NCBI GenBank assembly: GCA_019745775.1
Contig: JAIESR010000034.1
Coordinates: 1 to 64,000 of the forward strand
Origin: Xanthobacteraceae bacterium
GTDB taxonomy: Bacteria > Pseudomonadota > Alphaproteobacteria > Rhizobiales > Xanthobacteraceae
Length of the DNA: 64,000 bases
Reading direction: 5' to 3'
The notes beneath the pieces were generated by a model. The model worked only from the letters and a program-made list of their open reading frames with translations. It did no database searches and was not told where the DNA came from. The position numbers and the translations under genes are program-made. This document shows positions 53,210 through 62,779 of this stretch, piece by piece. Each line of letters opens with the position of its first letter. Within the stretch, counting starts at the first letter, position 1.

Positions 53210-55423
53210 ATGGCTCTCACCGGTTCAGCCAACATGACGACCCGTCGGCTGGTGTGGTTCCTCCGCGCTCTCTTGCAGCCGGCGCCACTCTTTGGAATCG
53301 CGATTGTCGCCACCGTCTGGATCGGCCTCGCGCTGCTATTGAACCATGAGCGCGACAAGGCGTTGGCGAACGCCATCGAGCGCGGTACCAGTCTCGCGCT
53401 GCTGTTCCAGGAAACCACCATCCGTCTGTTCAAGGGTGTCGATCAGACGCTCCTGATGCTTCGTCTGGCGTACGAGGAGAATCCGAAAAGCTTCGACCTG
53501 CGCCGTTGGATCGATCGAACGTCTTTTCTGGGCGAATTGACCATCCAGGCCACGCTGATCGGTCCGGACGGCTACATGCGGGCGACGACGACGGACTACT
53601 CCGGACCACCGCTGGACCTGCGCGACCGCGAGCACTTTCAAAGCCAGCTCAAAGCCACGACCGACGACCTCCAGATCAGCAGGCCGGTGACGGGACGCGT
53701 GTCGGGCAAGCAAACCCTCCAGCTGACCCGCAAACTGCGCCAGGCTGACGGCAGTTTCGGCGGCGTCATCCTCGCTTCGATCGATCCGGCATTCGTCGAG
53801 CGCTTTCACCGCTCCGTCAATCTCGGCCCGCAAGACGGCATCACCTTGCGCGGGCTCGACGGCTTCACGCGCGCTTCCCACGGCGTCGCGGTCGCGAACG
53901 ACGGGCAGGCTGAATTGCCAAAGCCTCTGGCGCATGCGCTGTCGCAGGCACCCCACGGGCACTTCTGGGGCGGCGCCATGGTGGACGGCCGCTCGCGGCT
54001 GATCTTCTATCGCGTGGTGACGGGCTATCCCCTGGTCATCACGCTCGGCATGGACTCGGACGAGATTTTTGCGGGCTACGAGTATAACAAGAAAGTCGAT
54101 ACGGCGATCGCGGCGCTTCTCACGCTTCTCGTCATCATTGCCCTGGGCATGAGCATCCGCCGGCAATGGTCCCTCGAACAAACCAACTCGCGATTCAGCG
54201 CCGCGCTTGAGAATATGACGCACGGCCTGTGCATGTTCGATGCCGACAAACGCCTGGTCGTCAGCAATCAGCGCTATGCAGACCTTTACCACTTGCCGCC
54301 TGAATTGTTGAAGATCGGGACGCCGCACGAGGCCATCATCGCCCATCGCGTCGCAAACCGCGTGTTTGCCGATGAGGACGATGCCCGCCCGATCGAGACG
54401 CAACTGGGCGAGTCGGGAGACCGGATATCGAGCCGGGTCAAGAAGCTGTCTGATGGGCGGCTGGTCCTCATCGTCCGAAAGCCGATGGAAGGCGACGGCT
54501 GGGTCGCCATCCATGAGGACATCACGGAGCGCCATCACATCGAGAAGCAACGCGACGAAATGCTGGCGCATGAGAGCCGCCGATCCGCGATTGAAAGCGC
54601 TATCTCGTCGTTCCGCGAACGCGTCGAGCAGCTGCTTGGGACCGTCAGCGGCAGCGCGGGCATGATGAAGTCGACCGCAACGGCGATGCTGCGGTCGTCG
54701 GAACAGACCACCCAGCATGCCGAAGCTGCCTTGTCCGAATCGAACCAGGCGTCGTCCAACGTGGCGAACGTCGCCGGCGCCGCCGAAGAACTGTTGACCT
54801 CGATCGCGGCGATCAACCGGCAGCTCGACGAAACCAAGACCACCCTGAGCAACGCCGTGGCCAAGGCCGAAGCGACCAACCACCGCTACGTCGAGCTCGC
54901 CCAGGCGGCGCAGAAGATCGGCGACGTCATCAAGCTGATCCAGACCATCGCCGGACAAACCAACCTCCTGGCTCTTAACGCCACCATCGAGGCAGCGCGC
55001 GCCGGCGATGCAGGACGCGGCTTCGCCGTTGTCGCCTCCGAAGTCAAAATCCTGGCCGTGCAGACCGCCAAAGCGACCGAAGAGATCGCCCGTCACATCC
55101 AAGCGGTGCAGGAATCGACCGACGGCGCGGTCGAGGCAGTCCACAGCATCGAGCAGAGCATGAAAGAGGTCAGCGAACGGGCCACCATCGCCGCCGACTC
55201 GATCCTGCACCAGAACACCGCCACCTCCGAAATCGCCAGGAGCGCCGTGAACGCGGCCCGCGGCACGAACACCGTCGTGTCGGTGCTTGGCGAGGTGGCC
55301 CAGGCCGCGAACGGCACCCGCGCGGCCGCCGAGACCATGCTCACCGCATCGAATTCGGTGGACGCTTCGGTCGGAAACCTGCGCGGCGAGATCGAGACCT
55401 TCCTCCGCAAGGTCGTCGCCTGA
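53210..55423 (+). CDS. Membrane sensor with dCache-like, PAS and methyl-accepting signalling domains
   Basis: 737 residues. Two membrane helices (about 25-45 and 295-315) enclose a periplasmic dCache-like sensor ([40 protein letters not shown]). A PAS fold follows ([38 protein letters not shown]) and then a methyl-accepting domain with hairpin tip [37 protein letters not shown]. No HAMP segment is obvious. It probably signals to CheA/CheW; the ligand is unknown, though four carboxylate-type Bug receptors lie nearby. Confidence 0.85.
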   Translation: MALTGSANMTTRRLVWFLRALLQPAPLFGIAIVATVWIGLALLLNHERDKALANAIERGTSLALLFQETTIRLFKGVDQTLLMLRLAYEENPKSFDLRRWIDRTSFLGELTIQATLIGPDGYMRATTTDYSGPPLDLRDREHFQSQLKATTDDLQISRPVTGRVSGKQTLQLTRKLRQADGSFGGVILASIDPAFVERFHRSVNLGPQDGITLRGLDGFTRASHGVAVANDGQAELPKPLAHALSQAPHGHFWGGAMVDGRSRLIFYRVVTGYPLVITLGMDSDEIFAGYEYNKKVDTAIAALLTLLVIIALGMSIRRQWSLEQTNSRFSAALENMTHGLCMFDADKRLVVSNQRYADLYHLPPELLKIGTPHEAIIAHRVANRVFADEDDARPIETQLGESGDRISSRVKKLSDGRLVLIVRKPMEGDGWVAIHEDITERHHIEKQRDEMLAHESRRSAIESAISSFRERVEQLLGTVSGSAGMMKSTATAMLRSSEQTTQHAEAALSESNQASSNVANVAGAAEELLTSIAAINRQLDETKTTLSNAVAKAEATNHRYVELAQAAQKIGDVIKLIQTIAGQTNLLALNATIEAARAGDAGRGFAVVASEVKILAVQTAKATEEIARHIQAVQESTDGAVEAVHSIEQSMKEVSERATIAADSILHQNTATSEIARSAVNAARGTNTVVSVLGEVAQAANGTRAAAETMLTASNSVDASVGNLRGEIETFLRKVVA

Positions 55424-55429
55424 CGGCCG

Positions 55430-56167
55430 TCAGTAGTCCACCCGCACCAGATAGAGCCCGTCCGGCGGCGCCACCGGCGCGCAGGCGGCGCGGTCGCGCG
55501 CTTCGAGCGCGGCGGTGAGATCGGCGCCCGACCAGCGCCCGTCGCCAACCGCCACCAGCGAGCCGACCATGGAGCGCACCTGCGAATGCAGAAACGAGCG
55601 CGCCGAGGCTTCGATGCTGACATTGTCGCCGTCGCGGTAGACGTCGAGGCGATCGAGGGTCTTCACCGGCGATTTCGCCTGGCACTCGGCGTCGCGGAAG
55701 GTGGTGAAATCGTGCTTGCCGGTGAGCCGCACCGCCGCGGCGTGCATCGCCTTGGCGTCGAGCGGTTTGGGAACGCGCCAGGCGCGGCCGCGCTCGAGCG
55801 TGAGGTCGGGGCGGCGGTTGACGATGAGATAGAGATAGTGGCGCTTCACCGCCGAGAAGCGCGCATCGAAATCGTCGGCCACCCGCTCGGCTGCGATCAC
55901 CGCGACCGGATGCGGCCGCAGGTGCGCGGTGAGCGCGTCGCGCACGGTGTCGGTGTCCCACGCCTTGGAGAGATCGACATGGGCGACCTGCCCGAGCGCG
56001 TGCACGCCGGCATCGGTGCGGCCGGCGCCGTTGACGCTGACCCGCTCGCCGGCAAATGCCGAAATCGCGTCGGTCAGCACGCCCTGCACGGAGAGCGCCG
56101 ACGCCTGGATCTGCCAGCCCACGAAGGGCGCGCCGTCGTATTCGATGGTGAGCTTGTAACGGGGCAT
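55430..56167 (-). CDS. truA: tRNA pseudouridine synthase A
   Basis: 245 residues. [20 protein letters not shown] at the start, the catalytic Asp in [39 protein letters not shown], and [20 protein letters not shown] near the end. It modifies U38-U40 of the tRNA anticodon arm. Usually found with fmt and def, which lie 0.7-2 kb to the right on the same strand; here a cytochrome gene is interposed. Confidence 0.96.
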   Translation of the reverse strand: MPRYKLTIEYDGAPFVGWQIQASALSVQGVLTDAISAFAGERVSVNGAGRTDAGVHALGQVAHVDLSKAWDTDTVRDALTAHLRPHPVAVIAAERVADDFDARFSAVKRHYLYLIVNRRPDLTLERGRAWRVPKPLDAKAMHAAAVRLTGKHDFTTFRDAECQAKSPVKTLDRLDVYRDGDNVSIEASARSFLHSQVRSMVGSLVAVGDGRWSGADLTAALEARDRAACAPVAPPDGLYLVRVDY

Positions 56168-56229
56168 GAGCGAGGTCGTATCATCGGCGCAAGAAAATTG
56201 TTAGACGGAAGTGATTCTGGAAGGAGACC

Positions 56230-56736
56230 ATGATGGTTGCAGGACGATACCTCTTCGCAGGCGCGACCGCCGCGCTGTTTCTCAGCATATCTTCCGAGGC
56301 TCCGGCGCAGGATGCGGTCGCCCGCGGCAAATATCTCGCGACTTTCGGCGGCTGCACGGACTGCCATACGCCGGGGTATTTCTTCGGCAAGCCCGACGAC
56401 AAGCGCTATCTCGGCGGCTCGGAGGTCGGCTTCGAGATCCCCGGGCTGGGCGTGTTCCACGGTCCGAACCTGACCCCCGACAAGGAAACGGGCCTGGGTG
56501 GCTGGTCGGATCAGGAGATCATCACGGCGATGACGACCGGCGTGCGGCCCGACAAGCGCATTCTCGCGCCGATCATGCCGTGGAAGGCGCTGGCGCAGCT
56601 CACCAACGACGACGCCACGGCGCTCGTCGCCTATCTCAAGAGCATCCCGGCGGTGAAGAACAAGGTGCCGGGCCCGTTCGGCGCCACCGAGAAGCCGACC
56701 TCGTTCGTGATGAAGATCGTGCCGCCGCCGAAGTAG
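56230..56736 (+). CDS. Periplasmic monohaem cytochrome c
   Basis: 168 residues with signal peptide (YLFAGATAALFLSISSEAPA, cleavage near AQDAV). Haem site CTDCH at about residue 42 in TFGGCTDCHTPGYFF, and a probable axial Met in ILAPIMPWKALAQL. AAGGAG precedes the ATG. It resembles cytochrome subunits of alcohol or aldehyde dehydrogenase complexes, but none is nearby. It is inserted between truA and fmt on the opposite strand. Confidence 0.87.
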   Translation: MMVAGRYLFAGATAALFLSISSEAPAQDAVARGKYLATFGGCTDCHTPGYFFGKPDDKRYLGGSEVGFEIPGLGVFHGPNLTPDKETGLGGWSDQEIITAMTTGVRPDKRILAPIMPWKALAQLTNDDATALVAYLKSIPAVKNKVPGPFGATEKPTSFVMKIVPPPK

Positions 56737-56769
56737 CGGCGCGAAACCAGCGGCGGACTCGGTGCGTTG

Positions 56770-56790
56770 CCTCTCCCCAACGGGGAGAGG
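56770..56790. repeat. Short palindrome of the CCTCTCCCC family
   Basis: CCTCTCCCC (56770-56778) and GGGGAGAGG (56782-56790) form a 9-bp stem between the convergent cytochrome and fmt genes and may act as terminator. Confidence 0.6.
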
Positions 56791-56844
56791 GAGCCGGTCG
56801 GAGCTCGCTGCGCCAACGAGTACGATCTCACGTCAGCTGGCCGA

Positions 56845-57780
56845 TCACGACACACGCGCTCCTGCGCGCAGCGCCGTGCCGCGCACAAATTCCTCGGCCG
56901 TCATCGCCTGCCTGCCGGCACGCTGAAGCTGGAGGATGCGCACGGCGCCGTCGCCGCAGGCGATGGTGAGCTTGTCGTCGAGCACGGTGCCGGGCGTACC
57001 GCCGCCCTCGCCTTTGGTGGTGCGCAGCGCCTTGACGCGCACGGGGCCGCCCGCTTCCGCCAGCTCAAACCATGCGCCGGGAAACGGCGACAGTCCGCGG
57101 ATATGGTCGTGCACCGCGCGCCATGGTTTCGACCAGTCGATTCGGGTCTCGTCCTTGGAGATCTTCGCCGCGTATTCCACGCCGCGTTCCGCCTGCGGCG
57201 TGAGCGCGAGCGTGCCGCGCTCGAGCGCCTCCAGCGCCTGCACCATTAAATTCGCGCCGCGCCGGGCCAGCTCGTCGTGCAGGTCGCCGGTGGTCGCGTC
57301 GGGCGCGATCGCGACGCGATCCGCCATGGCGATCGGGCCGGTGTCGAGCCCCTCCTCCATCCTCATCACCATGGCGCCGGTCTCGGCGTCGCCGGCCATG
57401 ATCGCGCGATGGATCGGCGCGGCGCCGCGCCAGCGCGGCAGCAGCGAGGCGTGCAGGTTGAAGCAGCCGAGCGGCACCGCATCAAGGATCGGCTTCGGCA
57501 GGATCAGTCCGTAGGCGACCACCACCGCGGCGTCGGCCTGGTGCGCGCGGAACGCCGCCTGCGCATCCTCCGTGCGCAGCGTCGCGGGCGTGAATACGGG
57601 GAGGCCGAAGCGGCGCGCCTCGCGCGCGACCGGCGTCTCCAGCAGTTCGAGGCCGCGGCGGCCGGCGGGCTTCGGCGCGCGGGTGTAGACCGCCGCGACG
57701 TCGTGCCCGCGCCCGACGATCTCCGCCAGCGTCGGCACCGCGAAATCGGGCGTGCCCATGAAGATGAGGCGGAGGGGCAA
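56845..57780 (-). CDS. fmt: Methionyl-tRNA formyltransferase
   Basis: 311 residues from a TTG that directly follows the def stop. [40 protein letters not shown], and [20 protein letters not shown] with the catalytic Asn/His, plus [15 protein letters not shown] (Asp). The C-terminal tRNA-binding OB domain is present. It formylates initiator tRNA. Translationally linked to def. Confidence 0.96.
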   Translation of the reverse strand: MPLRLIFMGTPDFAVPTLAEIVGRGHDVAAVYTRAPKPAGRRGLELLETPVAREARRFGLPVFTPATLRTEDAQAAFRAHQADAAVVVAYGLILPKPILDAVPLGCFNLHASLLPRWRGAAPIHRAIMAGDAETGAMVMRMEEGLDTGPIAMADRVAIAPDATTGDLHDELARRGANLMVQALEALERGTLALTPQAERGVEYAAKISKDETRIDWSKPWRAVHDHIRGLSPFPGAWFELAEAGGPVRVKALRTTKGEGGGTPGTVLDDKLTIACGDGAVRILQLQRAGRQAMTAEEFVRGTALRAGARVS

Positions 57781-58299
57781 TCAACCCTCCACGGCGCGCT
57801 TCGCGGCCTTGGTGAATTTCTTGGTGATGCGGTCGCGCTTGAGCTTCGAGATATGGTCGATGAACAGAACGCCATTGGTGTGGTCGATCTCGTGCTGGAG
57901 ACACGTCGCCAGCAAGCCGCTCGCTTCGATCTCGTGCTCCTTGCCCGCGAGGTCGAGGTATTGCACCCGCACCTGTGCCGGCCGCTCGACGTCCTCGTAG
58001 AATTCCGGGATCGAGAGGCAGCCTTCCTCGTGCACGCTCTTCTCGTCCGACGACCACACGATCTCCGGATTGATGAACACGCGCCGCTCTTTGTCCTCGT
58101 CCTTCTTCGACAGGTCCATGGTGACGATGCGGCGCGGCACGCCCACCTGGATCGCCGCGAGCCCGATGCCGGGCGCGTCGTACATGGTCTCGAACATATC
58201 CTCGACCAGCTTCTTCACCTCCGCGTCGATCTTCTTGACCGGTTCGGAGACGAGCCGCAGCCGCTTGTCGGGGATGATGAGGATGTCGCGCAACGCCAT
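57781..58299 (-). CDS. def: Peptide deformylase
   Basis: 172 residues from the ATG at 58299 ([20 protein letters not shown]). The three class I motifs are [19 protein letters not shown] (metal Cys) and [12 protein letters not shown] (metal His pair and Glu). It removes the formyl group from nascent proteins. Directly upstream of fmt with no gap. Confidence 0.97.
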   Translation of the reverse strand: MALRDILIIPDKRLRLVSEPVKKIDAEVKKLVEDMFETMYDAPGIGLAAIQVGVPRRIVTMDLSKKDEDKERRVFINPEIVWSSDEKSVHEEGCLSIPEFYEDVERPAQVRVQYLDLAGKEHEIEASGLLATCLQHEIDHTNGVLFIDHISKLKRDRITKKFTKAAKRAVEG

Positions 58300-58366
58300 G
58301 CGCGCGATGTAAGCGGTCGCCCGGAATCGGTCAATGCGAGCCTCACGATCCAAAGAAACCGCGCCT

Positions 58367-58453
58367 CGTCATGCCCGGCCTTGTGCCGGGCATCCACGTC
58401 TTGGCGGACCGACAAGAAGTCGTGGATGGCCGGGACAAGCCCCGGCCATGACG
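58367..58453. repeat. Intergenic palindromic repeat (CGTCATGCCCGGCC type)
   Basis: CGTCATGCCCGGCC and GGGCATCCACG at the left are mirrored by CGTGGATGGCCGGGAC and CCCGGCCATGACG at the right. This long stem-loop between divergent def and rmuC is a repeat class widespread in Bradyrhizobiaceae-type genomes. Confidence 0.8.
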
Positions 58454-58511
58454 TCTTCAGCCCATTGATATTTCGTTCACTTTTTGTTCCTATGGTCCGA
58501 ATCGCTGTAGA

Positions 58512-59678
58512 GTGGATTTCATGATGATCACCTCCCTCGACGAGCCCCTGATCCTGGCCGGCGTGGCGCTGGCCGCCGCCGCCGCGCTGGCGGCCGTGAT
58601 CGCGATCGCCGTCGTCGCGATCCGCAACATGCGCCGCGCCGAAGCCGAGGCCGCTGAAAAACGGCTGGCCGAACGCGACCAAGCCAATGCGCTCGGCCTG
58701 GCGCAAATCCACGGCCGCCTCGACGCGATGGGGGCCTGGCTGCAGACGGCGCAAGGGCAGTTCCAGGATTCGGTGAACCAGCGACTCGACGCGGTGACGG
58801 CGCGCGTCGGCGAGACGCTGCAAACCTCGACCAAGAATACCTCCGACCACCTCCAGCAGCTTCATTCGCGGCTCGCGGTGATCGACGGCGCCCAGAAGAA
58901 CATCACCGAGCTCGCCGCGCAGGTGACGTCGCTGCAGAGCGTGCTCGCCAACAAGCAGAGCCGCGGCGCCTTCGGCCAGGGCCGGATGGAGGTGATCATC
59001 CAGGACGGCCTGCCGAAGGATTGCTACGCGTTCCAGTACACGCTCTCGAACCGAAGCCGGCCCGACTGCGCCATCTTTCTACCCGACCAGCGGCCGCTGG
59101 TGATCGACGCCAAATTCCCGCTGGAGGCGGTCAACGCCTTCCGCGACGCCAAGACCGACGACGAGCGCAAGGTGGCGGCGGCGCGGCTGCGCGCCGACGT
59201 CAACCGGCATGTCACCGACATCGCGCAGAAGTACCTGATCCCGGGCGAGACCCAGGACCTGGCGCTGATGTTCGTGCCGTCGGAGTCGGTATATGCGGAA
59301 CTCTACGATGGCTTCGACGACGTGGTGCAGAAGGCTTATCGGACGAAAGTGGTCATCGTATCGCCATCGCTTCTGATGCTCGCGATCAACGTGGTGCAGC
59401 AGATCCAGAAGGACGCGCGCATGCGCGAGGCCGCCGACAAGATCCACGCCGAGGTCGGCCACCTGATGGACGACATCAAGCGGCTGCAGGAGCGGGTGGC
59501 GCGGCTGCAGCAGCACCACACCCAGTCCGGCGAGGATCTGCGGCAAATCCTCATTTCGGCCGAAAAGGTGGAGAAAAGAGGCGCGCGCATCCGGGAGGTC
59601 GAGTTCGACGACGAGGTCGAGCCTGCCGGCAACGTGATTCCGGCGCCGATCCAGCGCAAGCTGCAGGTGGGGGAGTAG
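58512..59678 (+). CDS. rmuC: RmuC-family protein
   Basis: 388 residues from a GTG at 58512, or 385 from the ATG at 58521. An N-terminal membrane helix (about 14-40) is followed by a long coiled coil (about 45-150) and the nuclease-like RmuC domain (LANKQSRGAFGQGRMEVIIQ, PDCAIFLPDQRPLVIDAKFP, MFVPSESVYAELYD). RmuC limits inversion at short inverted repeats and is proposed to be a nuclease. Monocistronic here. Confidence 0.92.
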   Translation: MDFMMITSLDEPLILAGVALAAAAALAAVIAIAVVAIRNMRRAEAEAAEKRLAERDQANALGLAQIHGRLDAMGAWLQTAQGQFQDSVNQRLDAVTARVGETLQTSTKNTSDHLQQLHSRLAVIDGAQKNITELAAQVTSLQSVLANKQSRGAFGQGRMEVIIQDGLPKDCYAFQYTLSNRSRPDCAIFLPDQRPLVIDAKFPLEAVNAFRDAKTDDERKVAAARLRADVNRHVTDIAQKYLIPGETQDLALMFVPSESVYAELYDGFDDVVQKAYRTKVVIVSPSLLMLAINVVQQIQKDARMREAADKIHAEVGHLMDDIKRLQERVARLQQHHTQSGEDLRQILISAEKVEKRGARIREVEFDDEVEPAGNVIPAPIQRKLQVGE

Positions 59679-59700
59679 GCCGGCAACGACCGCTCCTCAC

Positions 59701-59797
59701 CCTCTGAGGAGCGCACGAAGAGCGCGTCTCGAAGGGTGGCGGCATCGGGGCCGCCTTCATCCTTCGATACGGCGCTTACGCGCCTCCTCAGGAGAGG
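59701..59797. repeat. Intergenic repeat of the CCTCAGGAG type
   Basis: CCTCTGAGGAGCGC at the left and GCGCCTCCTCAGGAGAGG at the right are imperfect inverted copies around an inner CTCGAAGGGTGGCGGC / GCCGCCTTCATCCTTCGA pair. Lies between rmuC and the AmpG-like gene. Confidence 0.6.
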
Positions 59798-59831
59798 ACG
59801 GATCACGCAACGGATCGTGCTATGAGGGGGC

Positions 59832-61205
59832 ATGACCGCTACGCCTGATTCCACGACAGCGCCCGCCGCCACGTCCACTTGGGACAGCATCGCGGTCTAT
59901 CTGCGCCCCCGGGTGCTGATCGTGATGTTCCTGGGCTTCTCGTCCGGGCTGCCGCTGGCGCTGACCGGAACGACGTTGCAGATCTGGAGCACTCAGAGCA
60001 ACGTCGACCTCAAGACCATCGGCTTCTTCACGCTGGTCGGCACCCCCTACACGCTGAAGTTCCTGTGGGCGCCGATCGTCGACGCCGTCGACATCCCCAT
60101 GCTCTCGCGCCTGCTCGGGCGCCGCCGCGGCTGGCTGGTGTTCTCGCAGCTCCTGCTGATGGCGGCGATCGTGTTCCTCGCCTTCTGCGATCCCGCGATA
60201 TCGCCCTGGTATGTCGCGTTCGGCGCGCTGCTGGTCGCCATGGCATCGGCGACGCAGGACATCGTGATCGACGCCTTCCGCGTCGAGAGCCTAGACAAGA
60301 GCGAGCAGGCCGCCGGCGTGGCGTCCTACGTCGCCGCCTATCGCGTCGGCATGCTGGTCTCGGGCGCCGGCGTGCTCTATCTGGTCGCGGCGTTCGAGCT
60401 GTACAGCTTCGCCAACACCGTGGCCTGGAAGCTCGCCCTCATCGTCATGGCGGTGCTGGTGCTGATCGGCATCGCCACCACCCTCGCCGCCACCGAGCCG
60501 GCACAATCGGCGGCGGCCGAGGCCGCTCACGCGGGCGAAAAGAATTCGGTGGCGCGGGTGGCGCAGGCCGCCTACCGCGCCTTCGCGGATTTCCTGACCC
60601 GAGATGCCGCGATCGTCGTGCTGCTGTTCGTCGTGCTCTACAAGTTCTGCGATGCTTTCGCCGGCGCCATGACGGCGGCCTTCGTCATCAAGATCGGTTT
60701 CTCGATCGTCGATTACGCCAACATCGTCAAAGGCGTTGGCCTCGCCGCCAGCCTGATCGGCGGCTTTGCCGGCGGCATGCTGGCAGCGCGCTATAGCATT
60801 GTGACCTGCCTGTGGGTCGGCGCGGCGCTGCAGACGATATCGAACCTCGCCTTCACCTGGCTCGCCTTCGTCGGCACCCACCACTGGGCGCTCACGGCCG
60901 CGATCATCGCGGAGAACTTCACCGGTGCGATCGGCACCGTGATCTTGGTCGCCTATCTTTCGGCGCTGTGCCAGAGCCCGCTCCACACGGCGACGCAGTT
61001 CGCGTTGCTGACCGCATTGGCCGCGGTCGGGCGCACCTATCTGGCGGCGCCCGCCGGCATCGTGGCCGAGGCGACCGGCTGGCCGATGTTCTTCGTGGTG
61101 TCGTCACTGGTCGCGATCCCGAGCCTCTTGCTGCTCGCCTGGCTGCAGCAGCGCGGGCATTTCGCGCAGCTCGGGCCGACGCGCGTCACGCGCGCCGATG
61201 ATTGA
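59832..61205 (+). CDS. AmpG-like MFS permease
   Basis: 457 residues, 12 to 14 membrane segments. Family landmarks are FLGFSSGLPLALTGTTLQIW, FTLVGTPYTLKFLWAPIVDA, MASATQDIVIDAFRVESL, and VAYLSALCQSPLHTATQFAL, the pattern of AmpG muropeptide permeases. It probably imports anhydromuropeptides for cell-wall recycling; no recycling or beta-lactamase genes are linked, so the substrate is by homology only. Confidence 0.87.
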   Translation: MTATPDSTTAPAATSTWDSIAVYLRPRVLIVMFLGFSSGLPLALTGTTLQIWSTQSNVDLKTIGFFTLVGTPYTLKFLWAPIVDAVDIPMLSRLLGRRRGWLVFSQLLLMAAIVFLAFCDPAISPWYVAFGALLVAMASATQDIVIDAFRVESLDKSEQAAGVASYVAAYRVGMLVSGAGVLYLVAAFELYSFANTVAWKLALIVMAVLVLIGIATTLAATEPAQSAAAEAAHAGEKNSVARVAQAAYRAFADFLTRDAAIVVLLFVVLYKFCDAFAGAMTAAFVIKIGFSIVDYANIVKGVGLAASLIGGFAGGMLAARYSIVTCLWVGAALQTISNLAFTWLAFVGTHHWALTAAIIAENFTGAIGTVILVAYLSALCQSPLHTATQFALLTALAAVGRTYLAAPAGIVAEATGWPMFFVVSSLVAIPSLLLLAWLQQRGHFAQLGPTRVTRADD

Positions 61206-61300
61206 GGCACTGATCGAGCGGCAACGGTGGTCTGCTCCCTCTCCCCTCCGGAAAGAGGGAATCCGGCCGGCGTGCGTGGCAAGATCTTTATCAAACCGAG

Positions 61301-61834
61301 CTACTTCTTGGGCGGGAATATCCGGAAACGATCGGTGCGATCGAACTCGCTCTCGTCCTGGCAATCGGGCTTGTCCCAGTAGCCGGTCATCTTGAATTCG
61401 GTGCCGGTCCAGGTCCACTCGCCGGCCGCGGCGCAGATGCCGCGCGCGCTGTAGCGCCGGTAGCTGGTGATTCGCCTGGCCGCGGCGTCGTAGTCGGCCA
61501 TCGGCAGCGCATCGACCGGCACGAATTTCTTGTCGATCCACTCCTCGAGCCGGATCAGCTGAGGCTTGCCGCCGGTCTTGGGCGCCACCAGGAACAGGAT
61601 CTGTGATTCCGAATTCGGCCCGAGCCAGCACAGCACCATGCCGAGCGAATAGCCGCCGCCGAGCTCGTGGTAGCGCGCATTGTTGAGCGCCATGTCGATC
61701 GGCTGGTTGCATTCCGCGCGCGTCCAGGCGCCCTCGAACAGGCCTCGCACGGTCGGTGCCTGCTCGGCCTGCGCGGCCGCCACCCCGAGCACGGTCGCCG
61801 CCACCGCCCATCCCGCAATCATCACACGCCCCAA
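61301..61834 (-). CDS. Secreted DUF1176-like protein
   Basis: 177 residues. Signal peptide MIAGWAVAATVLGVAAAQAE; the mature part has WTRAECNQPIDMALNNARYH, LIRLEEWIDKKFVPVDALPM, YSARGICAAAGEWTWTGTEF and DKPDCQDESEFDRTDRF. Four cysteines, a W-x-W near the end and length fit DUF1176-type periplasmic proteins. Five nt separate it from the recR stop. Function unknown. Confidence 0.65.
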   Translation of the reverse strand: MGRVMIAGWAVAATVLGVAAAQAEQAPTVRGLFEGAWTRAECNQPIDMALNNARYHELGGGYSLGMVLCWLGPNSESQILFLVAPKTGGKPQLIRLEEWIDKKFVPVDALPMADYDAAARRITSYRRYSARGICAAAGEWTWTGTEFKMTGYWDKPDCQDESEFDRTDRFRIFPPKK

Positions 61835-61839
61835 ATCGA

Positions 61840-62445
61840 TCAGATCGTCGTGCGCTGGCGGATCGCCGCCGACAGCGTCCCCTCGTCAAGATAATCGAGC
61901 TCGCCGCCAACGGGAACGCCATGCGCCAGCCGCGTGACCGTCACGCCGGCGTCGTGCAAAAGGTCGGTGATGTAATGTGCGGTGGTCTGGCCATCGACCG
62001 TGGCGTTGAGCGCGAGGATCACCTCCTTCACCGCCGGATCGTGCGCGCGCGACACCAGCGCGTCGATGGTGAGGTCCTGCGGGCCGATGCCGTCGAGCGG
62101 GGACAGCGTGCCGCCGAGCACATGGTAGCGCGCGTTCACCGCATGGGCGCGCTCGAGCGCCCAGAGATCGGCGACGTCGGCGACCACCACGATGATCGCG
62201 CCCTCGCGATTGACGTCGCGGCAGACCGTGCAGGGATTCTGCGTGTCGACGTTCCCGCAGGTGTTGCAGATTTCGATCTTCTCGAGCGCGGTCTGCACCG
62301 CCGCCGCGAGCGGCGCCATGATCTGCTCGCGCTTCTTGATCAGGAACAGCGCCGCGCGCCGCGCCGAGCGCGGTCCGAGCCCCGGCAGCCGCGCCAGAAG
62401 CTGGATCAGGCGTTCGATCTCGGGTCCGGCAACGGCGGCGGGCAT
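61840..62445 (-). CDS. recR: Recombination mediator RecR
   Basis: 201 residues: HhH segment [20 protein letters not shown], zinc finger [16 protein letters not shown], and Toprim domain [33 protein letters not shown]. With RecF/RecO it loads RecA on gapped DNA. It follows ybaB by 1 nt in the dnaX-ybaB-recR operon. Confidence 0.97.
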   Translation of the reverse strand: MPAAVAGPEIERLIQLLARLPGLGPRSARRAALFLIKKREQIMAPLAAAVQTALEKIEICNTCGNVDTQNPCTVCRDVNREGAIIVVVADVADLWALERAHAVNARYHVLGGTLSPLDGIGPQDLTIDALVSRAHDPAVKEVILALNATVDGQTTAHYITDLLHDAGVTVTRLAHGVPVGGELDYLDEGTLSAAIRQRTTI

Positions 62446-62446
62446 C

Positions 62447-62767
62447 TCAGAACAGCTTCATCCCCGGCGGCAGCGGCAGACCGCCGGCGACGCTCTGCAT
62501 CTTGTCCTTCATCAGAGCCTCGACCTTGCGGCGCGCGTCGGCATGCGCGGCAACGATCAGGTCTTCGAGGACCTCCTTCTCGCCCGGCCTGACCAGGCTT
62601 TCGTCGATCCGGATGCCCTTGCAGTCGCCTTTGCCGTTGAGCTTCACGCCGACCAGCCCGCCGCCGGCGACGCCCTCGACCTCGCTCGCTTCGAGCTCGG
62701 CCTGCATCGCCTCCATCTTGGATTTCAGCTCGGCGGCCTGCTTCATCAACCCCAGGAAATCGGCCAT
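62447..62767 (-). CDS. ybaB: Nucleoid-associated protein YbaB/EbfC
   Basis: 106 residues: [60 protein letters not shown], and [10 protein letters not shown] at the end, full family length. A dimeric DNA-binding protein of the dnaX-ybaB-recR operon, 12 nt after dnaX. Confidence 0.95.
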   Translation of the reverse strand: MADFLGLMKQAAELKSKMEAMQAELEASEVEGVAGGGLVGVKLNGKGDCKGIRIDESLVRPGEKEVLEDLIVAAHADARRKVEALMKDKMQSVAGGLPLPPGMKLF

Positions 62768-62779
62768 CGCACTCCTCGA

